Origin: Aquamicrobium lusatiense
GTDB taxonomy: Bacteria; Pseudomonadota; Alphaproteobacteria; Rhizobiales; Rhizobiaceae
Direction: 5' to 3'
DNA length: 64,000 nt
NCBI RefSeq assembly: GCF_014201615.1
Contig: NZ_JACHEU010000004.1
Location: 186,001-250,000 of the forward strand
Shown: piece after piece, positions 7,966 through 18,853 of the stretch
Layout: each line of letters starts with the position of its first letter
Numbering within the stretch: the first letter of the stretch is position 1
Program-made: the position numbers and the translations under genes
The notes under the pieces: model-generated
Told to the model about the DNA's origin: nothing
Database searches by the model: none
What the model saw: the letters and a program-made list of their open reading frames with translations, nothing else

Positions 7966-8675
7966 CAGACCGTCTCCCTCTTGCGGGTGGTGCGCTGTTC
8001 GATGCGCTTCTCATGCGGGCCCTGCACGATGCGGTGCACATAGATGCCGGGCAGGTGGATGTGGTCGGGCTCGAGCGAACCGAGCGGCACGATCTCCTCA
8101 ACTTCCGCCACGCAGACCTTGCCGCAGGTGGCAGCGGGCAGGTTGAAGTTTCGGGCGGTCTTGCGGAAGATGACGTTGCCGGAGGGGTCGGCCTTCCATG
8201 CCTTCACGATCGCCAGATCGGCAACCAGTCCGCGCTCCAGAATGTAGGTTTCACCATCGAAGTCGTGGTGTTCCTTGCCTTCGGCGATCACGGTTCCCAC
8301 GCCAGTCTTCGTGTAGAAGCCGGGAATTCCGGCGCCGCCGGCGCGCATGCGTTCAGCCAGCGTGCCCTGCGGGTTGAATTCGAGTTCAAGCTCTCCCGCC
8401 AGATATTGCCGCATGAATTCGGCATTCTCGCCGACATAGGACGAGATCATCTTTTTGACCTGCCGGGTTTCCAGCAGAACGCCGAGGCCAAAGCCATCGA
8501 CGCCGGCATTGTTGGACGCAACGGTGAGCCCCGTGACGCCGCTGTCCCGGATCGCCGCAATCAGCAATTCGGGAATGCCGCAAAGGCCAAAGCCACCCGC
8601 CGCAATCAGCATGTCGTTTCGCAAAAGCCCGTCGAGCGCCGCACGGGCATCGGGATAGATCTTTGTGTGTTTCAT
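7965..8675 (-). CDS. scoA: 3-oxoacid CoA-transferase subunit A
   Basis: A 236-residue alpha subunit with the class I CoA-transferase signature [10 protein letters not shown] at about 27-36 and the internal [15 protein letters not shown] segment. It binds CoA and forms the active heterodimer with ScoB. The ATG has a GGGAGG ribosome-binding site. It is the first gene of the scoAB pair and is divergent from the MarR-like gene at 8965. The 289-bp intergenic region carries TACGTA repeats and a MarR-type palindrome. Confidence 0.92.
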   Translation of the reverse strand: MKHTKIYPDARAALDGLLRNDMLIAAGGFGLCGIPELLIAAIRDSGVTGLTVASNNAGVDGFGLGVLLETRQVKKMISSYVGENAEFMRQYLAGELELEFNPQGTLAERMRAGGAGIPGFYTKTGVGTVIAEGKEHHDFDGETYILERGLVADLAIVKAWKADPSGNVIFRKTARNFNLPAATCGKVCVAEVEEIVPLGSLEPDHIHLPGIYVHRIVQGPHEKRIEQRTTRKRETV

Positions 8676-8769
8676 GAAACCTCCCAGTCCTTCAGGCGAG
8701 TGTTCCGGGCATAGCGGAGCCTCACCTGCATTCCAGGCTCACAATCCTTTATCAGGCCGCTCTCGGGAA

Positions 8770-8785
8770 TACGTAAAAATACGTA
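8770..8785. promoter_or_regulatory. Paired TACGTA boxes, candidate scoAB operator
   Basis: Two TACGTA hexamers (each self-complementary) lie at 8770-8775 and 8780-8785, exactly 10 bp apart, in an otherwise GC-rich stretch about 95 bp upstream of scoA. Outer CGCTCT/AGAGCG arms flank them. This is compatible with a dimeric regulator site. No regulator can be assigned. Confidence 0.35.
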
Positions 8786-8914
8786 AGAGCGCTTCGGTCC
8801 GGCGTCTGTTTGGCCGGGCAAAACTGAAGAGCCCGGCCCGGCCATGCAACCACCTATTCATGCTGTCCCGAATAGGCCTCGGGGCAGGCGATTCCTTTGG
8901 TTCAGGAATTTCCA

Positions 8915-8941
8915 TTGACAAGATATCTATAAATTATCGAT
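8915..8941 (+). promoter_or_regulatory. TTGACA box with overlapping MarR-type palindrome
   Basis: A perfect TTGACA at 8915-8920 is followed by the AT-rich quasi-palindrome ATCTATAAATTATCGAT (8925-8941), which is symmetric at 14 of 17 positions. It lies 24 bp before the MarR-like start. The position between -35 and start and the 17-bp symmetry suggest autoregulation by the MarR-like protein. Confidence 0.5.
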
Positions 8942-8964
8942 GATATGCAAAAGAAGGGACGAGA

Positions 8965-9543
8965 ATGGGTCGGGTACAAAGCAGAGCATTACCTATTGCG
9001 GTCATCGACACGCAGGCGAGCGAGGAGCCCGGAAATATCGGAATCGGGCCGGTCGTTTCGTCGGCGCATCTGGCGGCCGGACGCTCCCCCGCCCTGTCTG
9101 AAGTCGAATATGGGCTGATGATTGCAACCAGCGCCTTCAACCGCTGGATGGTCCGCTGCATGGCGGCCTCCGGCCAGCCGGGCCTTTCCTCCACGGAAGT
9201 GGCCATTCTCCATTCGGTTGCCCATCGCGGCCGGGAAAAGCGGATGGCCGACATCGCCCTGGTGCTCGACATCGAAGATATTCATGTCGTCTCCTATGCC
9301 GTGAAGAAGCTTGAGGCGGCCGGGCTCATCAAGACGCGCCGTGCCGGCAAGGAAAAGATGGTGGAGATCAGCGACGCCGGCTTCGAGGTCTGCCGGCGCT
9401 ACGGACAGCTGCGTGAAAAGCTGCTGCTGGACATTGCCAGCCAGGCGCGCATTCCCGAATCCGAGCTGTCCCATCTCGGCTCTCTTCTGCGGATGCTTTC
9501 GGGAACGTACAATCAGGCTGCGCGGGCCGCCGCCACCTTCTGA
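8965..9543 (+). CDS. MarR-like winged-helix transcriptional regulator
   Basis: A 192-residue regulator. A winged helix runs from about residue 60 to 150: LSSTEVAILHSVAHRGREKR, then MADIALVLDIEDIHVVSYAVKKLEAAGLI and the wing KTRRAGKEKMVEISDAG. The N-terminal 45 residues look unstructured. A ribosome-binding site AAGGGACG precedes the ATG. The ABC transporter ATPase gene begins eight bases after its stop, so the regulator heads the whole peptide/oxoproline operon and probably controls it together with itself. Confidence 0.85.
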   Translation: MGRVQSRALPIAVIDTQASEEPGNIGIGPVVSSAHLAAGRSPALSEVEYGLMIATSAFNRWMVRCMAASGQPGLSSTEVAILHSVAHRGREKRMADIALVLDIEDIHVVSYAVKKLEAAGLIKTRRAGKEKMVEISDAGFEVCRRYGQLREKLLLDIASQARIPESELSHLGSLLRMLSGTYNQAARAAATF

Positions 9544-9551
9544 GGATTTTG

Positions 9552-11396
<1,845 letters not shown>

Positions 11397-11415
11397 ACGA
11401 CAATGGGAGATTCAG

Positions 11416-12945
11416 ATGTCGCCACTTAACATCTTCAGAGCCGGAGCCACAGCGCTTCTGCTGGCCACCACGGCCTTTACCGCTCCGGCCTTTGCCGAGG
11501 GCAAGCTGGTCGTGTCTTCGCCGCAGGATCCGGGCTCATGGGACCCGATCGACACCTTTCTCGTGAACTGGGCCTCGGCCGCCACCAACATCTTCGACGG
11601 GCTGACCTATCGCGGCCCCGACATGAAGATCGTGCCGGCGCTGGCCGAATCCTGGGAAGAACTGGACGAGGGCAAGCGCATCCGTTTCAAGCTTCGCGCC
11701 GGAGTGACGTTCCACAATGGCGAGCCCTTCAATGCGGAAGCCGTCAAGTTCACCTTCGATCGCCTGCTCGGCGATGAGGGCGGGAAAGGCCCGCAGCGCT
11801 CGAACTACACCTCGATTACCAAGGTCGAGATCATCGACGACCACACTGTCGATCTGCATCTGGGCGCCCCCGACCCGGTTCTTCTGACCAAGCTTGCCGG
11901 CTATGGCGCGATGATCGTGCCGCCGAAATATGTTTCGGAAAACACCGAGGAGTTCTTCAACCTCAATCCGGTCGGCACCGGCCCGTTCAAGTTCGTCTCA
12001 TACGATCCCAAAGTTTCGCTGAAGCTTGAAGCCTTCGGGGACTTCTGGGGCGACAAGGCGAAGGTTTCCGAGCTCGAATATCGCTTCATCACCGAGCCGG
12101 CGACCGCTGTTGCGGAACTGCAGGCAGGCCGTGTCGACGTCGTCATCCCGCCGACCATTCCGGTAGCCATGGTGCCGACCATCGAGGCCGATCCAAATCT
12201 GGAACTGGCTTCGGTAACCTCGCCGACCGTCTGGGCGCTGCGCTACAACACGCGCGACGGCATTACCGCCGACGTGCGTGTGCGCAAGGCGCTGATCATG
12301 GCGGTCGACCGCGAAACCATCGTCAAGGAAATCCTTGGCGGACAGGCCGATGTGATCGCCAGTTTTCAGAGCCCGCTTTCCTTTGGCTACGATCCGGAGC
12401 TGAAGCCTCTCCCCTATGATCCGGAAGGCGCCAAGGCGCTGCTGGACGAAGCTGGCGTCAAGCCCGGCGCGACCGTGCAGATCGACGTGCGCGGCAACGA
12501 CGCAACCTTCGGTGAGGTCGCACAGGCCGTTGCCGCCTATCTGTCGATGGTCGGCGTTACCGCGACCATCCAGCCGATCGAGCTGAACACCATGCTGAAC
12601 GACATCATCCCGCAGGGCAAGACCGGCGCGATGTTCCAGCAGGGCTGGGGCGGCTGGACGTTCGATTACGACAACACCGCCTACGCGATGTATCACACCG
12701 GCGAAAAGTGGAACCCCTACGACAGCGACCCGAAGCTGGACGAGCTGCTGGAGAGTCAGCGTCCGCTGACAGACCGCGCAGAGCGGGAACGCATCCTGAA
12801 GGAAATTGCCGTTTATGCGGCGGATCGGGTCCTTGAGATGCCGCTTTACAACTCCAAGGCGCTCTACGGCATCAACAAACGCGTGAAAAACTTCGACCCG
12901 GCGCCGGACAATCGTCTGCGTCTCAATGCAGTTGAAGTCCAGTAA
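11416..12945 (+). CDS. Family-5 solute-binding protein (peptide/opine type)
   Basis: A 509-residue periplasmic protein with a 27-residue signal peptide (cut after AFA). It has the family-5 pattern: SPQDPGSWDP at the mature N-terminus, ESWEELDEGKRIRFKLRAGVTFHNGEPFNAEAVKFTFDRL, and a C-terminal LYNSKALYGINKRVKNF. Such proteins bind di/oligopeptides, opines or related amides. It lies 19 bp after the ATPase gene and is followed by a stable hairpin. The neighbouring carboxypeptidase and 5-oxoprolinase genes favour a peptide or pyroglutamyl-containing ligand, which is inference. Confidence 0.93.
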   Translation: MSPLNIFRAGATALLLATTAFTAPAFAEGKLVVSSPQDPGSWDPIDTFLVNWASAATNIFDGLTYRGPDMKIVPALAESWEELDEGKRIRFKLRAGVTFHNGEPFNAEAVKFTFDRLLGDEGGKGPQRSNYTSITKVEIIDDHTVDLHLGAPDPVLLTKLAGYGAMIVPPKYVSENTEEFFNLNPVGTGPFKFVSYDPKVSLKLEAFGDFWGDKAKVSELEYRFITEPATAVAELQAGRVDVVIPPTIPVAMVPTIEADPNLELASVTSPTVWALRYNTRDGITADVRVRKALIMAVDRETIVKEILGGQADVIASFQSPLSFGYDPELKPLPYDPEGAKALLDEAGVKPGATVQIDVRGNDATFGEVAQAVAAYLSMVGVTATIQPIELNTMLNDIIPQGKTGAMFQQGWGGWTFDYDNTAYAMYHTGEKWNPYDSDPKLDELLESQRPLTDRAERERILKEIAVYAADRVLEMPLYNSKALYGINKRVKNFDPAPDNRLRLNAVEVQ

Positions 12946-12953
12946 TGAACTTT

Positions 12954-12975
12954 GCCCCCGGATACTTCCGGGGGC
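12954..12975 (+). terminator. GC hairpin after the binding-protein gene
   Basis: GCCCCCGGA and TCCGGGGGC form a perfect 9-bp stem with a TACT loop, eight bases after the binding-protein stop and 24 bp before the permease start. No U-run follows, so it is more likely an expression-tuning and mRNA-stabilising element than a full terminator. Confidence 0.55.
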
Positions 12976-12998
12976 ATCCCAAAAACAGGTGACGACCC

Positions 12999-13902
12999 GT
13001 GATCGGCTTTATTCTGAAAAGACTTCTGCAGGCGGCATTCGTGGTCGTCGCGGTCAGCCTTGTCGTGGCCGTCGCCATCCGCATGACCGGCGATCCCGCA
13101 CTGATGATCTCTCAGGGCGCGACGAACATCACCGAGGCGGATCTGCAGCGCATTCGCGAGGGGCTGGGGCTCAACGAACCCTTCGTGGTTCAGTATGCCA
13201 ACTCGCTCATCGGCCTTCTGACATGGAACTTCGGCAACAGCTTCGTCGGGGGCACGCCCGTCAACATCCTGATATCGCGGGCGCTTCCGGCCACCCTGAT
13301 GCTGGCCTTCACCTCGCTGCTGCTCTCCATAATCATCTCGGTTCCGCTCGGCATCAGGGCTGCGGTTTCGAGGGGCAAATGGAGCGACCAGCTGATACGC
13401 ATCTGCTCGCTTGTCGGCCTGTCTTTCCCGAATTTCTGGCTCGCGACGATGCTGGTTCTGCTGTTCGCGGTCACGTTCAGGCTGCTGCCGCCTTCCGGCA
13501 TGTCGGGCTTGGAAAGCTTCATCATGCCCACGCTCACCATGGGGATCATCCTGACGGCGACCAATGTGCGGCTGGTGCGGACCACCATGCTGGAAACGCT
13601 CAATTCGCAATACATCATGGTCGCCCGCGCCAAGGGTCTTTCCGAAAACAAGGTGCTCTACAAGCACGCGCTGCGGAACTGCGCGATCCCGCTCATCACC
13701 TATTTCGGGCTTCAGTTCGGTGGTCATCGAGCGCGTTTTCAACTGGCCGGGCATGGGCACTCTGGCTTTCGATGCCGTGGCCGCGCGTGACTACCCGGTG
13801 CTGCAGGCCGTCATCATGATCCTCTCGCTGATGATCGTGCTCGTCAATCTGATCGTCGACATCGCCTATGGCTTCGTCGATCCCCGTATCCGCAAGGAAT
13901 GA
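12999..13902 (+). pseudogene. DppB-type peptide ABC permease, frameshifted
   Basis: The reading frame from GTG 12999 codes a normal DppB-like permease (N-terminal LKRLLQAAFVVVAVSLVVA, then GDPA, and the EAA loop TTMLETLNSQYIMVARAKGL) as far as LITYFGLQF. At about 13719 the frame changes. The true continuation, VVIERVFNWPGMGTLAFDA through to PRIRKE, is in the +1 frame and ends at 13902. About six residues normally found between LQF and VVIE (a GLLGGA-like turn) are missing. This fits a deletion of about 20 nt, possibly between GGTGGT copies. Unshifted translation would end at 13790 with a scrambled tail lacking the last membrane helices. The gene overlaps the next permease as ATGA. Confidence 0.82.
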
Positions 13903-14759
13903 GCGCAATGGCACGTCTCCTTCGCTCACAGGCACTGCAGCGTTTCGCCTCGCTGGAATTCGTGCTTGGCGCCGTTTTGCTCATCGCGATAGCCGGCACG
14001 GTCATTCTGTCCGGCTGGCTGCTGCCTGACCCGACCAAGATTTCACTCTCGTCGCGCCTCGTGCCGCCGCTGGTGAATGCCGCGCATCCGCTCGGAACGG
14101 ATGCGCTGGGCCGGGATATTCTCGCACGCGTTGCCAGCGGCGGCTGGATTTCGCTGCAGGTGGGGTTCATTTCGGTTGCCGGCTCCGTCGTGCTGGGCGT
14201 CGCCATGGGGTTGGTGGCTGGCTATTATCGCGGCATCTGGGATATGATCTTGATGCGCTTTGCCGATGTGCAGCTGGCGCTGCCCTTCATCCTGCTTGCC
14301 ATCACCTTCGTCGCGATCGTCGGCGGCTCGATCACCAACACCATCATCCTGCTGATTGTCAGCCAGTGGGTGCAATATGCGCGTCTGGTGCGCGCTTCCG
14401 TCATGTCGCTGCGCGAGCGTGAGTTCGTGCTGTCGGCCCGCGCCATCGGGGTGGCGGACCGCAACATCATCATGCGCCATCTGCTGCCCAATCTGCTTGG
14501 CCCCGTCGTGGTGCTGATGACGCTCAATGTCGCCAACAACATCCTGCTCGAAAGCTCGCTGACGTTCCTTGGACTTGGGGTCGATCCCTCGATTCCCTCA
14601 TGGGGAGGGATGCTGGCGGAAGGTCGCACCTATCTGCAGACCGCATGGTGGATTTCCGTGGTGCCGGGGCTCGCCATTCTGCTGACCGTGCTCGGCCTCA
14701 ACCTGCTTGGCGACTGGCTGCGCGACCTGCTGGACCCCACCGGGAGAACGAGCCGTTGA
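13899..14759 (+). CDS. DppC-type peptide ABC transporter permease
   Basis: A 286-residue inner-membrane permease of the DppC/OppC family. It has the N-terminal helix (about 20-45), then the PLGTDALGRDILARV motif that marks this family. The EAA loop REREFVLSARAIGVADRNIIMRH is followed by FLGLGVDPSIPSWG and a last helix at the C-terminus. Its ATG overlaps the stop of the frameshifted DppB gene, so its translation could depend on ribosomes finishing in the +1 frame. It would pair with DppB in the membrane. If DppB is truly broken, the transporter is probably inactive. Confidence 0.92.
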   Translation: MSAMARLLRSQALQRFASLEFVLGAVLLIAIAGTVILSGWLLPDPTKISLSSRLVPPLVNAAHPLGTDALGRDILARVASGGWISLQVGFISVAGSVVLGVAMGLVAGYYRGIWDMILMRFADVQLALPFILLAITFVAIVGGSITNTIILLIVSQWVQYARLVRASVMSLREREFVLSARAIGVADRNIIMRHLLPNLLGPVVVLMTLNVANNILLESSLTFLGLGVDPSIPSWGGMLAEGRTYLQTAWWISVVPGLAILLTVLGLNLLGDWLRDLLDPTGRTSR

Positions 14760-16483
14760 TCCTCTTCGAGAAGACCTTTTCCTCCACGCTTCGCGAGCTT
14801 GCCGAAACGCTTTCCGCCGCAACGGTGGAAACGTGGACCTTCGACGATCTGCCAGCCCGTCGCGCCGCCGAAGCCGCTTTTTCAGCGCGCGGCGTCAGCG
14901 CGAAATGCCGGTCGGCCTACAAGCCTCTGGTGGTCGCCTTTCGCGACGAAATCGACACAGAAGCGCTCGTGCGGGCCGACATCGTGTTTCCCCGGCATCC
15001 TCAGGCGGGTCCCCGCCGGTTTCTTCTCGAAACCTATCCGCTCGTCGCCATGTTCCCCGAAATCCTTTTCTCCTTTATGGAAGGGCCGGAAAGCGATGAC
15101 TTGCCGGTATACGGCGTCAGGCTGACCTACGCCGACGGCCGCGTGGAAGATCTGTCCGTCACCGCTCCCAATCGCGTGCATGAAGATTATGCGGGCAACG
15201 CGGCGCTGTCGCCCTGCGGGTGGCTGCGCATCGATGGAACAGAGCAATCGCTCGACACGGACTATGAGCAGATTTTTCATCAGACGATGGAGGCACTTGC
15301 TGGGGGCAATTGGAAGAAAGAGCCGTTCTTTCAGGAACTGTTCATCGGCGTGTCACTGCCGGCCAGCGACGAAGACCTCGGGGTTGGCGATGAGGTTCTG
15401 TCGTTGCGTGAAGCGCTGCATGAGGACTTCTATTTCTCGGCTCTCGAACTGCTGGCGAAGTTTTCCGGCCGTCCTGCAGGATACCGGGATTTTCAGCCGG
15501 GACAGATCGTGCCGGATATTCGTCAGGGCGAGAAATTATCCGTCACAGTGGAGCTGCGCCCTTATGATGCGGCTTCCCGTTCCGATCACATCCAGGATCT
15601 GGAAAGTGCGGGACGCGCGCTGTCGCAGGTGCAGATCGCGGCGGAACTGGAGAAGATACCGGGCCGGCGTTATTTCGCACGCTCGGTAGCCGGACGTGAA
15701 ATCGCGGCGGTATATCATCCCGGCACGGATCGTGGCGTGATCATTTCCGCGGGCCAGCACGCCAACGAGACCTCCTCGCCGGTGGGCACGCTGCGCGCGG
15801 CTCACCGTCTCATGGGGCGTTCAGGCGCGCATTTCGCGTTCTGTCCTCTGGAAAATCCCGATGGCTATGCGCTTCATCAGCGCCTGATCAGAAACAATCC
15901 CCGCCATATGCACCATGCCGCCCGCTACACCGCGCTGGGCGACGATCTTGAATACCGCACAGGCGAGGTGCTGTTCGAGAAAGCAATCCGTCTCGAAGCG
16001 GAAAAGCTGCTGCCGGCTCTCCTCCATCTTAATTTCCACGGGTATCCCGCGCATGAATGGACGCGTCCTCTGTCGGGCTATGTGCCGCGCGGGTTCGAAG
16101 TCTGGACCATTCCGAAAGGCTTCTTCCTCATCATGCGCCATGGCGAAGGCTGGGAGAAGGCGGCGCGCAAACTGATGACGCAGGTCACGGCGCGCCTCAA
16201 TGACGTGCCGGGCCTGCGGGCTTTCAATGAGGCCCAGATTGCCTTGTTCGAGCGCCATGCCGGGGAAACCGGCTTTGAGATCCTCAACGGTTTTCCCGTG
16301 ATGATCTCTCAGGACGACCGCCACCGGCTGCCCATGACCCTCATCACCGAATATCCGGACGAAACCGTCGAGGGCGATGCGTTCCGGGCAGGGCATGAGG
16401 CACAGATGGCGACGGCGCTGGCCGCTTACGACGCCCTGCAGGATCTTTCCCTGGACCTGTTTCCCTCGCCACTGGTCGCCTGA
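14756..16483 (+). CDS. M14 family zinc carboxypeptidase
   Basis: A 575-residue metallopeptidase. The zinc ligands are visible as His335 and Glu338 in GQHANETSS and His428 in [12 protein letters not shown] candidate catalytic glutamate is Glu532 in ITEYPDE. The N-terminal 300 residues are an accessory region I do not recognise. No signal peptide is seen, so it should act in the cytoplasm on imported peptides. The chosen TTG start at 14756 overlaps the DppC stop (TTGA) and has GGGAGAA upstream. The longer open frame merely overlaps dppC. Its place between the transporter and 5-oxoprolinase genes suggests it trims peptides to release amino acids or pyroglutamate. Confidence 0.85.
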   Translation: MILFEKTFSSTLRELAETLSAATVETWTFDDLPARRAAEAAFSARGVSAKCRSAYKPLVVAFRDEIDTEALVRADIVFPRHPQAGPRRFLLETYPLVAMFPEILFSFMEGPESDDLPVYGVRLTYADGRVEDLSVTAPNRVHEDYAGNAALSPCGWLRIDGTEQSLDTDYEQIFHQTMEALAGGNWKKEPFFQELFIGVSLPASDEDLGVGDEVLSLREALHEDFYFSALELLAKFSGRPAGYRDFQPGQIVPDIRQGEKLSVTVELRPYDAASRSDHIQDLESAGRALSQVQIAAELEKIPGRRYFARSVAGREIAAVYHPGTDRGVIISAGQHANETSSPVGTLRAAHRLMGRSGAHFAFCPLENPDGYALHQRLIRNNPRHMHHAARYTALGDDLEYRTGEVLFEKAIRLEAEKLLPALLHLNFHGYPAHEWTRPLSGYVPRGFEVWTIPKGFFLIMRHGEGWEKAARKLMTQVTARLNDVPGLRAFNEAQIALFERHAGETGFEILNGFPVMISQDDRHRLPMTLITEYPDETVEGDAFRAGHEAQMATALAAYDALQDLSLDLFPSPLVA

Positions 16484-16511
16484 GCGGAAGCGGCAACGGA
16501 GTTCTTTTGCG

Positions 16512-17273
16512 ATGACGATGATCGATCTCAACAGCGATCTGGGCGAAAGCTTCGGCCCCTGGCCGATGGGCGACGATGATGCAATGCTCGCTCTGGTGAC
16601 CAGCGCCAACATTGCCTGTGGTTTCCATGCAGGCGATCCCGCCGGCATTCTGCGCAGCCTCCGCTCCGCGGCGGAGCGGGGCGTCATCGTCGGCGCCCAT
16701 ATCGGCTATCGCGATCTCGTCGGCTTCGGGCGCCGCAACATGGAGCCTTCCGATGCCGAGCTGTTTGCGGACAGCATCTATCAGATCGGCGCTTTGCAAG
16801 GCCTTGCCAAAGCTGCGGGAACCCGCGTTGCCTATGTGAAGCCGCATGGTGCTCTTTACAATACGATGGCGCATGATGCCCGGCAGGCAGCCGCCGTCAT
16901 CGCCGCCATCAAGGCACTGGACCCCGCCCTGCCGCTGATGGCGCTTTCAAATGCGCCGGTGGTTGCGCAGGCGCGGGCGCAAGGCATCACCGTGATCTGT
17001 GAGACATTCGCCGACCGTGCCTACATGGCCGACGGCTCGCTGGTTTCGCGTTCGCGTCCAGATGCGGTGATCCACGATCCGAAGGAGATTGCAGGTCGTA
17101 TGTTGCGCCTCTTGAGGGAGGGGCTCATCACGGCAGTCGATGGCACCGATATCAGGCTGGAGGCGCAGTCCATCTGCGTCCACGGGGACACGCCCGCGGC
17201 TGTGGCGATCGCCCGCAGATTGCGGGCTGACCTCACGGAGGCGGGCATCAAGCTTGCCTCGTTCATACGCTGA
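16512..17273 (+). CDS. pxpA: 5-oxoprolinase subunit PxpA (LamB/YcsF family)
   Basis: A 253-residue protein with the family start [18 protein letters not shown] and the conserved [31 protein letters not shown] and EVFADRAY-like [14 protein letters not shown] motifs. PxpA with PxpB and PxpC hydrolyses 5-oxo-L-proline to glutamate at the cost of ATP. It is followed 14 bp later by the fused PxpBC gene. Length is normal. Co-location with a peptidase and peptide transporter fits scavenging of pyroglutamyl compounds. Confidence 0.93.
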   Translation: MTMIDLNSDLGESFGPWPMGDDDAMLALVTSANIACGFHAGDPAGILRSLRSAAERGVIVGAHIGYRDLVGFGRRNMEPSDAELFADSIYQIGALQGLAKAAGTRVAYVKPHGALYNTMAHDARQAAAVIAAIKALDPALPLMALSNAPVVAQARAQGITVICETFADRAYMADGSLVSRSRPDAVIHDPKEIAGRMLRLLREGLITAVDGTDIRLEAQSICVHGDTPAAVAIARRLRADLTEAGIKLASFIR

Positions 17274-17287
17274 GGCCGGAGTGGCAA

Positions 17288-18850
17288 ATGCGCTTTCTTG
17301 CAGCCGGGCTGGAGGGTATTCTTGTCGAAACCGAAGACCTTGAACAGGCCCTTGCCCTGTTCGACAGCCTGCGCGTTGCAAAGCTGAAGGGCGTGGCGGA
17401 GCTGGTGCCGGCGGCACGTGCGGTGCTGGTGCGGTTCAATCCCTTGTTCGCAAGCAGAGCGGGATTGCGTGAAGCCATCGCCGCGATGGAACTGACGTGC
17501 ACGGAAACATCGCCCGGCCAGATGGTCGAGATACCTGTCGTCTATGATGGCGAGGATCTGGCGGAGGTGGCCGCGATCCTCGGCTGTTCCGAGGCGGAAG
17601 TGATCCGGCGTCATACCGGGGCCGTGCACACGGTGTCATTCACGGGCTTCGCGCCCGGTTTCGCCTATATGAGCAGCGACGATCCGGGGTTGGATGTTCC
17701 GCGCCGCAAATCACCACGCGTGCGCATTCCGCGCGGCTCCGTCGCGCTCGCCGGCCGGTTCAGCGGCGTCTATCCGACCGAAAGCCCCGGCGGATGGCAA
17801 CTGATCGGGCGCACCACCACCCGCATGTGGGACCTCGCGCGGGAGCGTCCTGCCCTGCTGGTGCCCGGCGACCGGGTGCGCTTCCGTCAGGTCGAGGCCG
17901 GCGACGCAATCATTGTTCCTGCCTTGTCCCGGGCCGCGACGGCAACGGTGAAGACGGACGCCTGTGTGACGATCTTGCGCACGGAACGCCCTTTGATGCT
18001 GGAGGACGAAGGCCGACCCGGACAGGCGTCGCAGGGCGTGTCCGGCTCGGGCGCGCTGGATCGGGCCAGCTTCCGCGCGGTAAACGACGTTCTTGGCAAT
18101 GCGGCCAATGCACCAGCGCTTGAGATTGTCTTCGGAGGCGTTGAACTTCGCGCCGACAGGCCTGTCACGCTGGCCATGACCGGCGCGCCCTGCAAGCTAG
18201 TGCTGACCGGCAATGACGGGCGCAGGATGGTTCTGCCGACAGGCCGGGCTTTTGCGCTCGATGCGGGAGATATTCTCGATATCGGCGCTGCCGGTCAGGG
18301 CATGGTCAGCTACCTCGGTATCCGCGGTGGCTTTACCTGCGATCTGGTGATGGGATCGGCTTCCCGCGATATGCTGGCCGGCATTGGCCCCGAACCCGTT
18401 GTGGCCGGTGCAACGCTTTGCGCAGCGCCCGGCCCGGCCCGCGCCGTCAGTGCATATACGGTTCCGGCCGCAGCGCTGCCGAAGAAAGACGAGGCGACCA
18501 CCGTGGATATAGTCCTGGGGCCACGCGATGACTGGTTCACCGACGCGGCATTGCAAACTCTGACAACGCAGGACTGGCGCGTAACGCCTGAGGCAAGCCG
18601 GGTCGGCAAACGGCTTTCCGGTCTGTCGCCTCTGGAGCGTATCGATGCGGCCGAATTGCCGTCAGAGCCGACCGTGCCCGGTGCGATACAGGTGCCGCAT
18701 AGCGGCCAGCCTGTGGTCTTTTTGGCCGATCATCCGGTGACAGGAGGCTATCCTGTGATTGCTGTGGTCGCGCGCTACCATCTCGACCTTGTGGCGCAAA
18801 TCCCGCCCGGCGCGTCGATCCGTTTTCATCCCGTCAGCGAGGATCATTGA
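17288..18850 (+). CDS. Fused 5-oxoprolinase subunits PxpB-PxpC (KipI-KipA, AHS1-AHS2)
   Basis: A 520-residue fusion. Residues 1-205 are the KipI/AHS1 half (IPVVYDGEDLAEVAAILG, HTVSFTGFAPGFAYM, then RIPRGSVALAG and YPTESPGGWQLIGRT). Residues about 225-510 are the KipA/AHS2 half (LEDEGRPGQASQGVSGSGALD, the SYLGIRGGF core, and a C-terminal PVFLADHPVTGGYPVIAVV-type block). The two are separate genes in E. coli and B. subtilis; natural fusions occur. Together with PxpA they form 5-oxoprolinase. The same two domains also build the carboxyltransferase part of urea carboxylase. That matters because a biotin carboxylase gene starts three bases after the stop. Confidence 0.92.
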   Translation: MRFLAAGLEGILVETEDLEQALALFDSLRVAKLKGVAELVPAARAVLVRFNPLFASRAGLREAIAAMELTCTETSPGQMVEIPVVYDGEDLAEVAAILGCSEAEVIRRHTGAVHTVSFTGFAPGFAYMSSDDPGLDVPRRKSPRVRIPRGSVALAGRFSGVYPTESPGGWQLIGRTTTRMWDLARERPALLVPGDRVRFRQVEAGDAIIVPALSRAATATVKTDACVTILRTERPLMLEDEGRPGQASQGVSGSGALDRASFRAVNDVLGNAANAPALEIVFGGVELRADRPVTLAMTGAPCKLVLTGNDGRRMVLPTGRAFALDAGDILDIGAAGQGMVSYLGIRGGFTCDLVMGSASRDMLAGIGPEPVVAGATLCAAPGPARAVSAYTVPAAALPKKDEATTVDIVLGPRDDWFTDAALQTLTTQDWRVTPEASRVGKRLSGLSPLERIDAAELPSEPTVPGAIQVPHSGQPVVFLADHPVTGGYPVIAVVARYHLDLVAQIPPGASIRFHPVSEDH

Positions 18851-18853
18851 GCA

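Noticed and set aside
13564..13902. A separate small gene overlapping the peptide permease
   Set aside because: Its sequence from about 13720 on is the normal C-terminus of DppB (VVIERVFNWPGMG and onward), so it is the continuation of the frameshifted gene, not an independent one.
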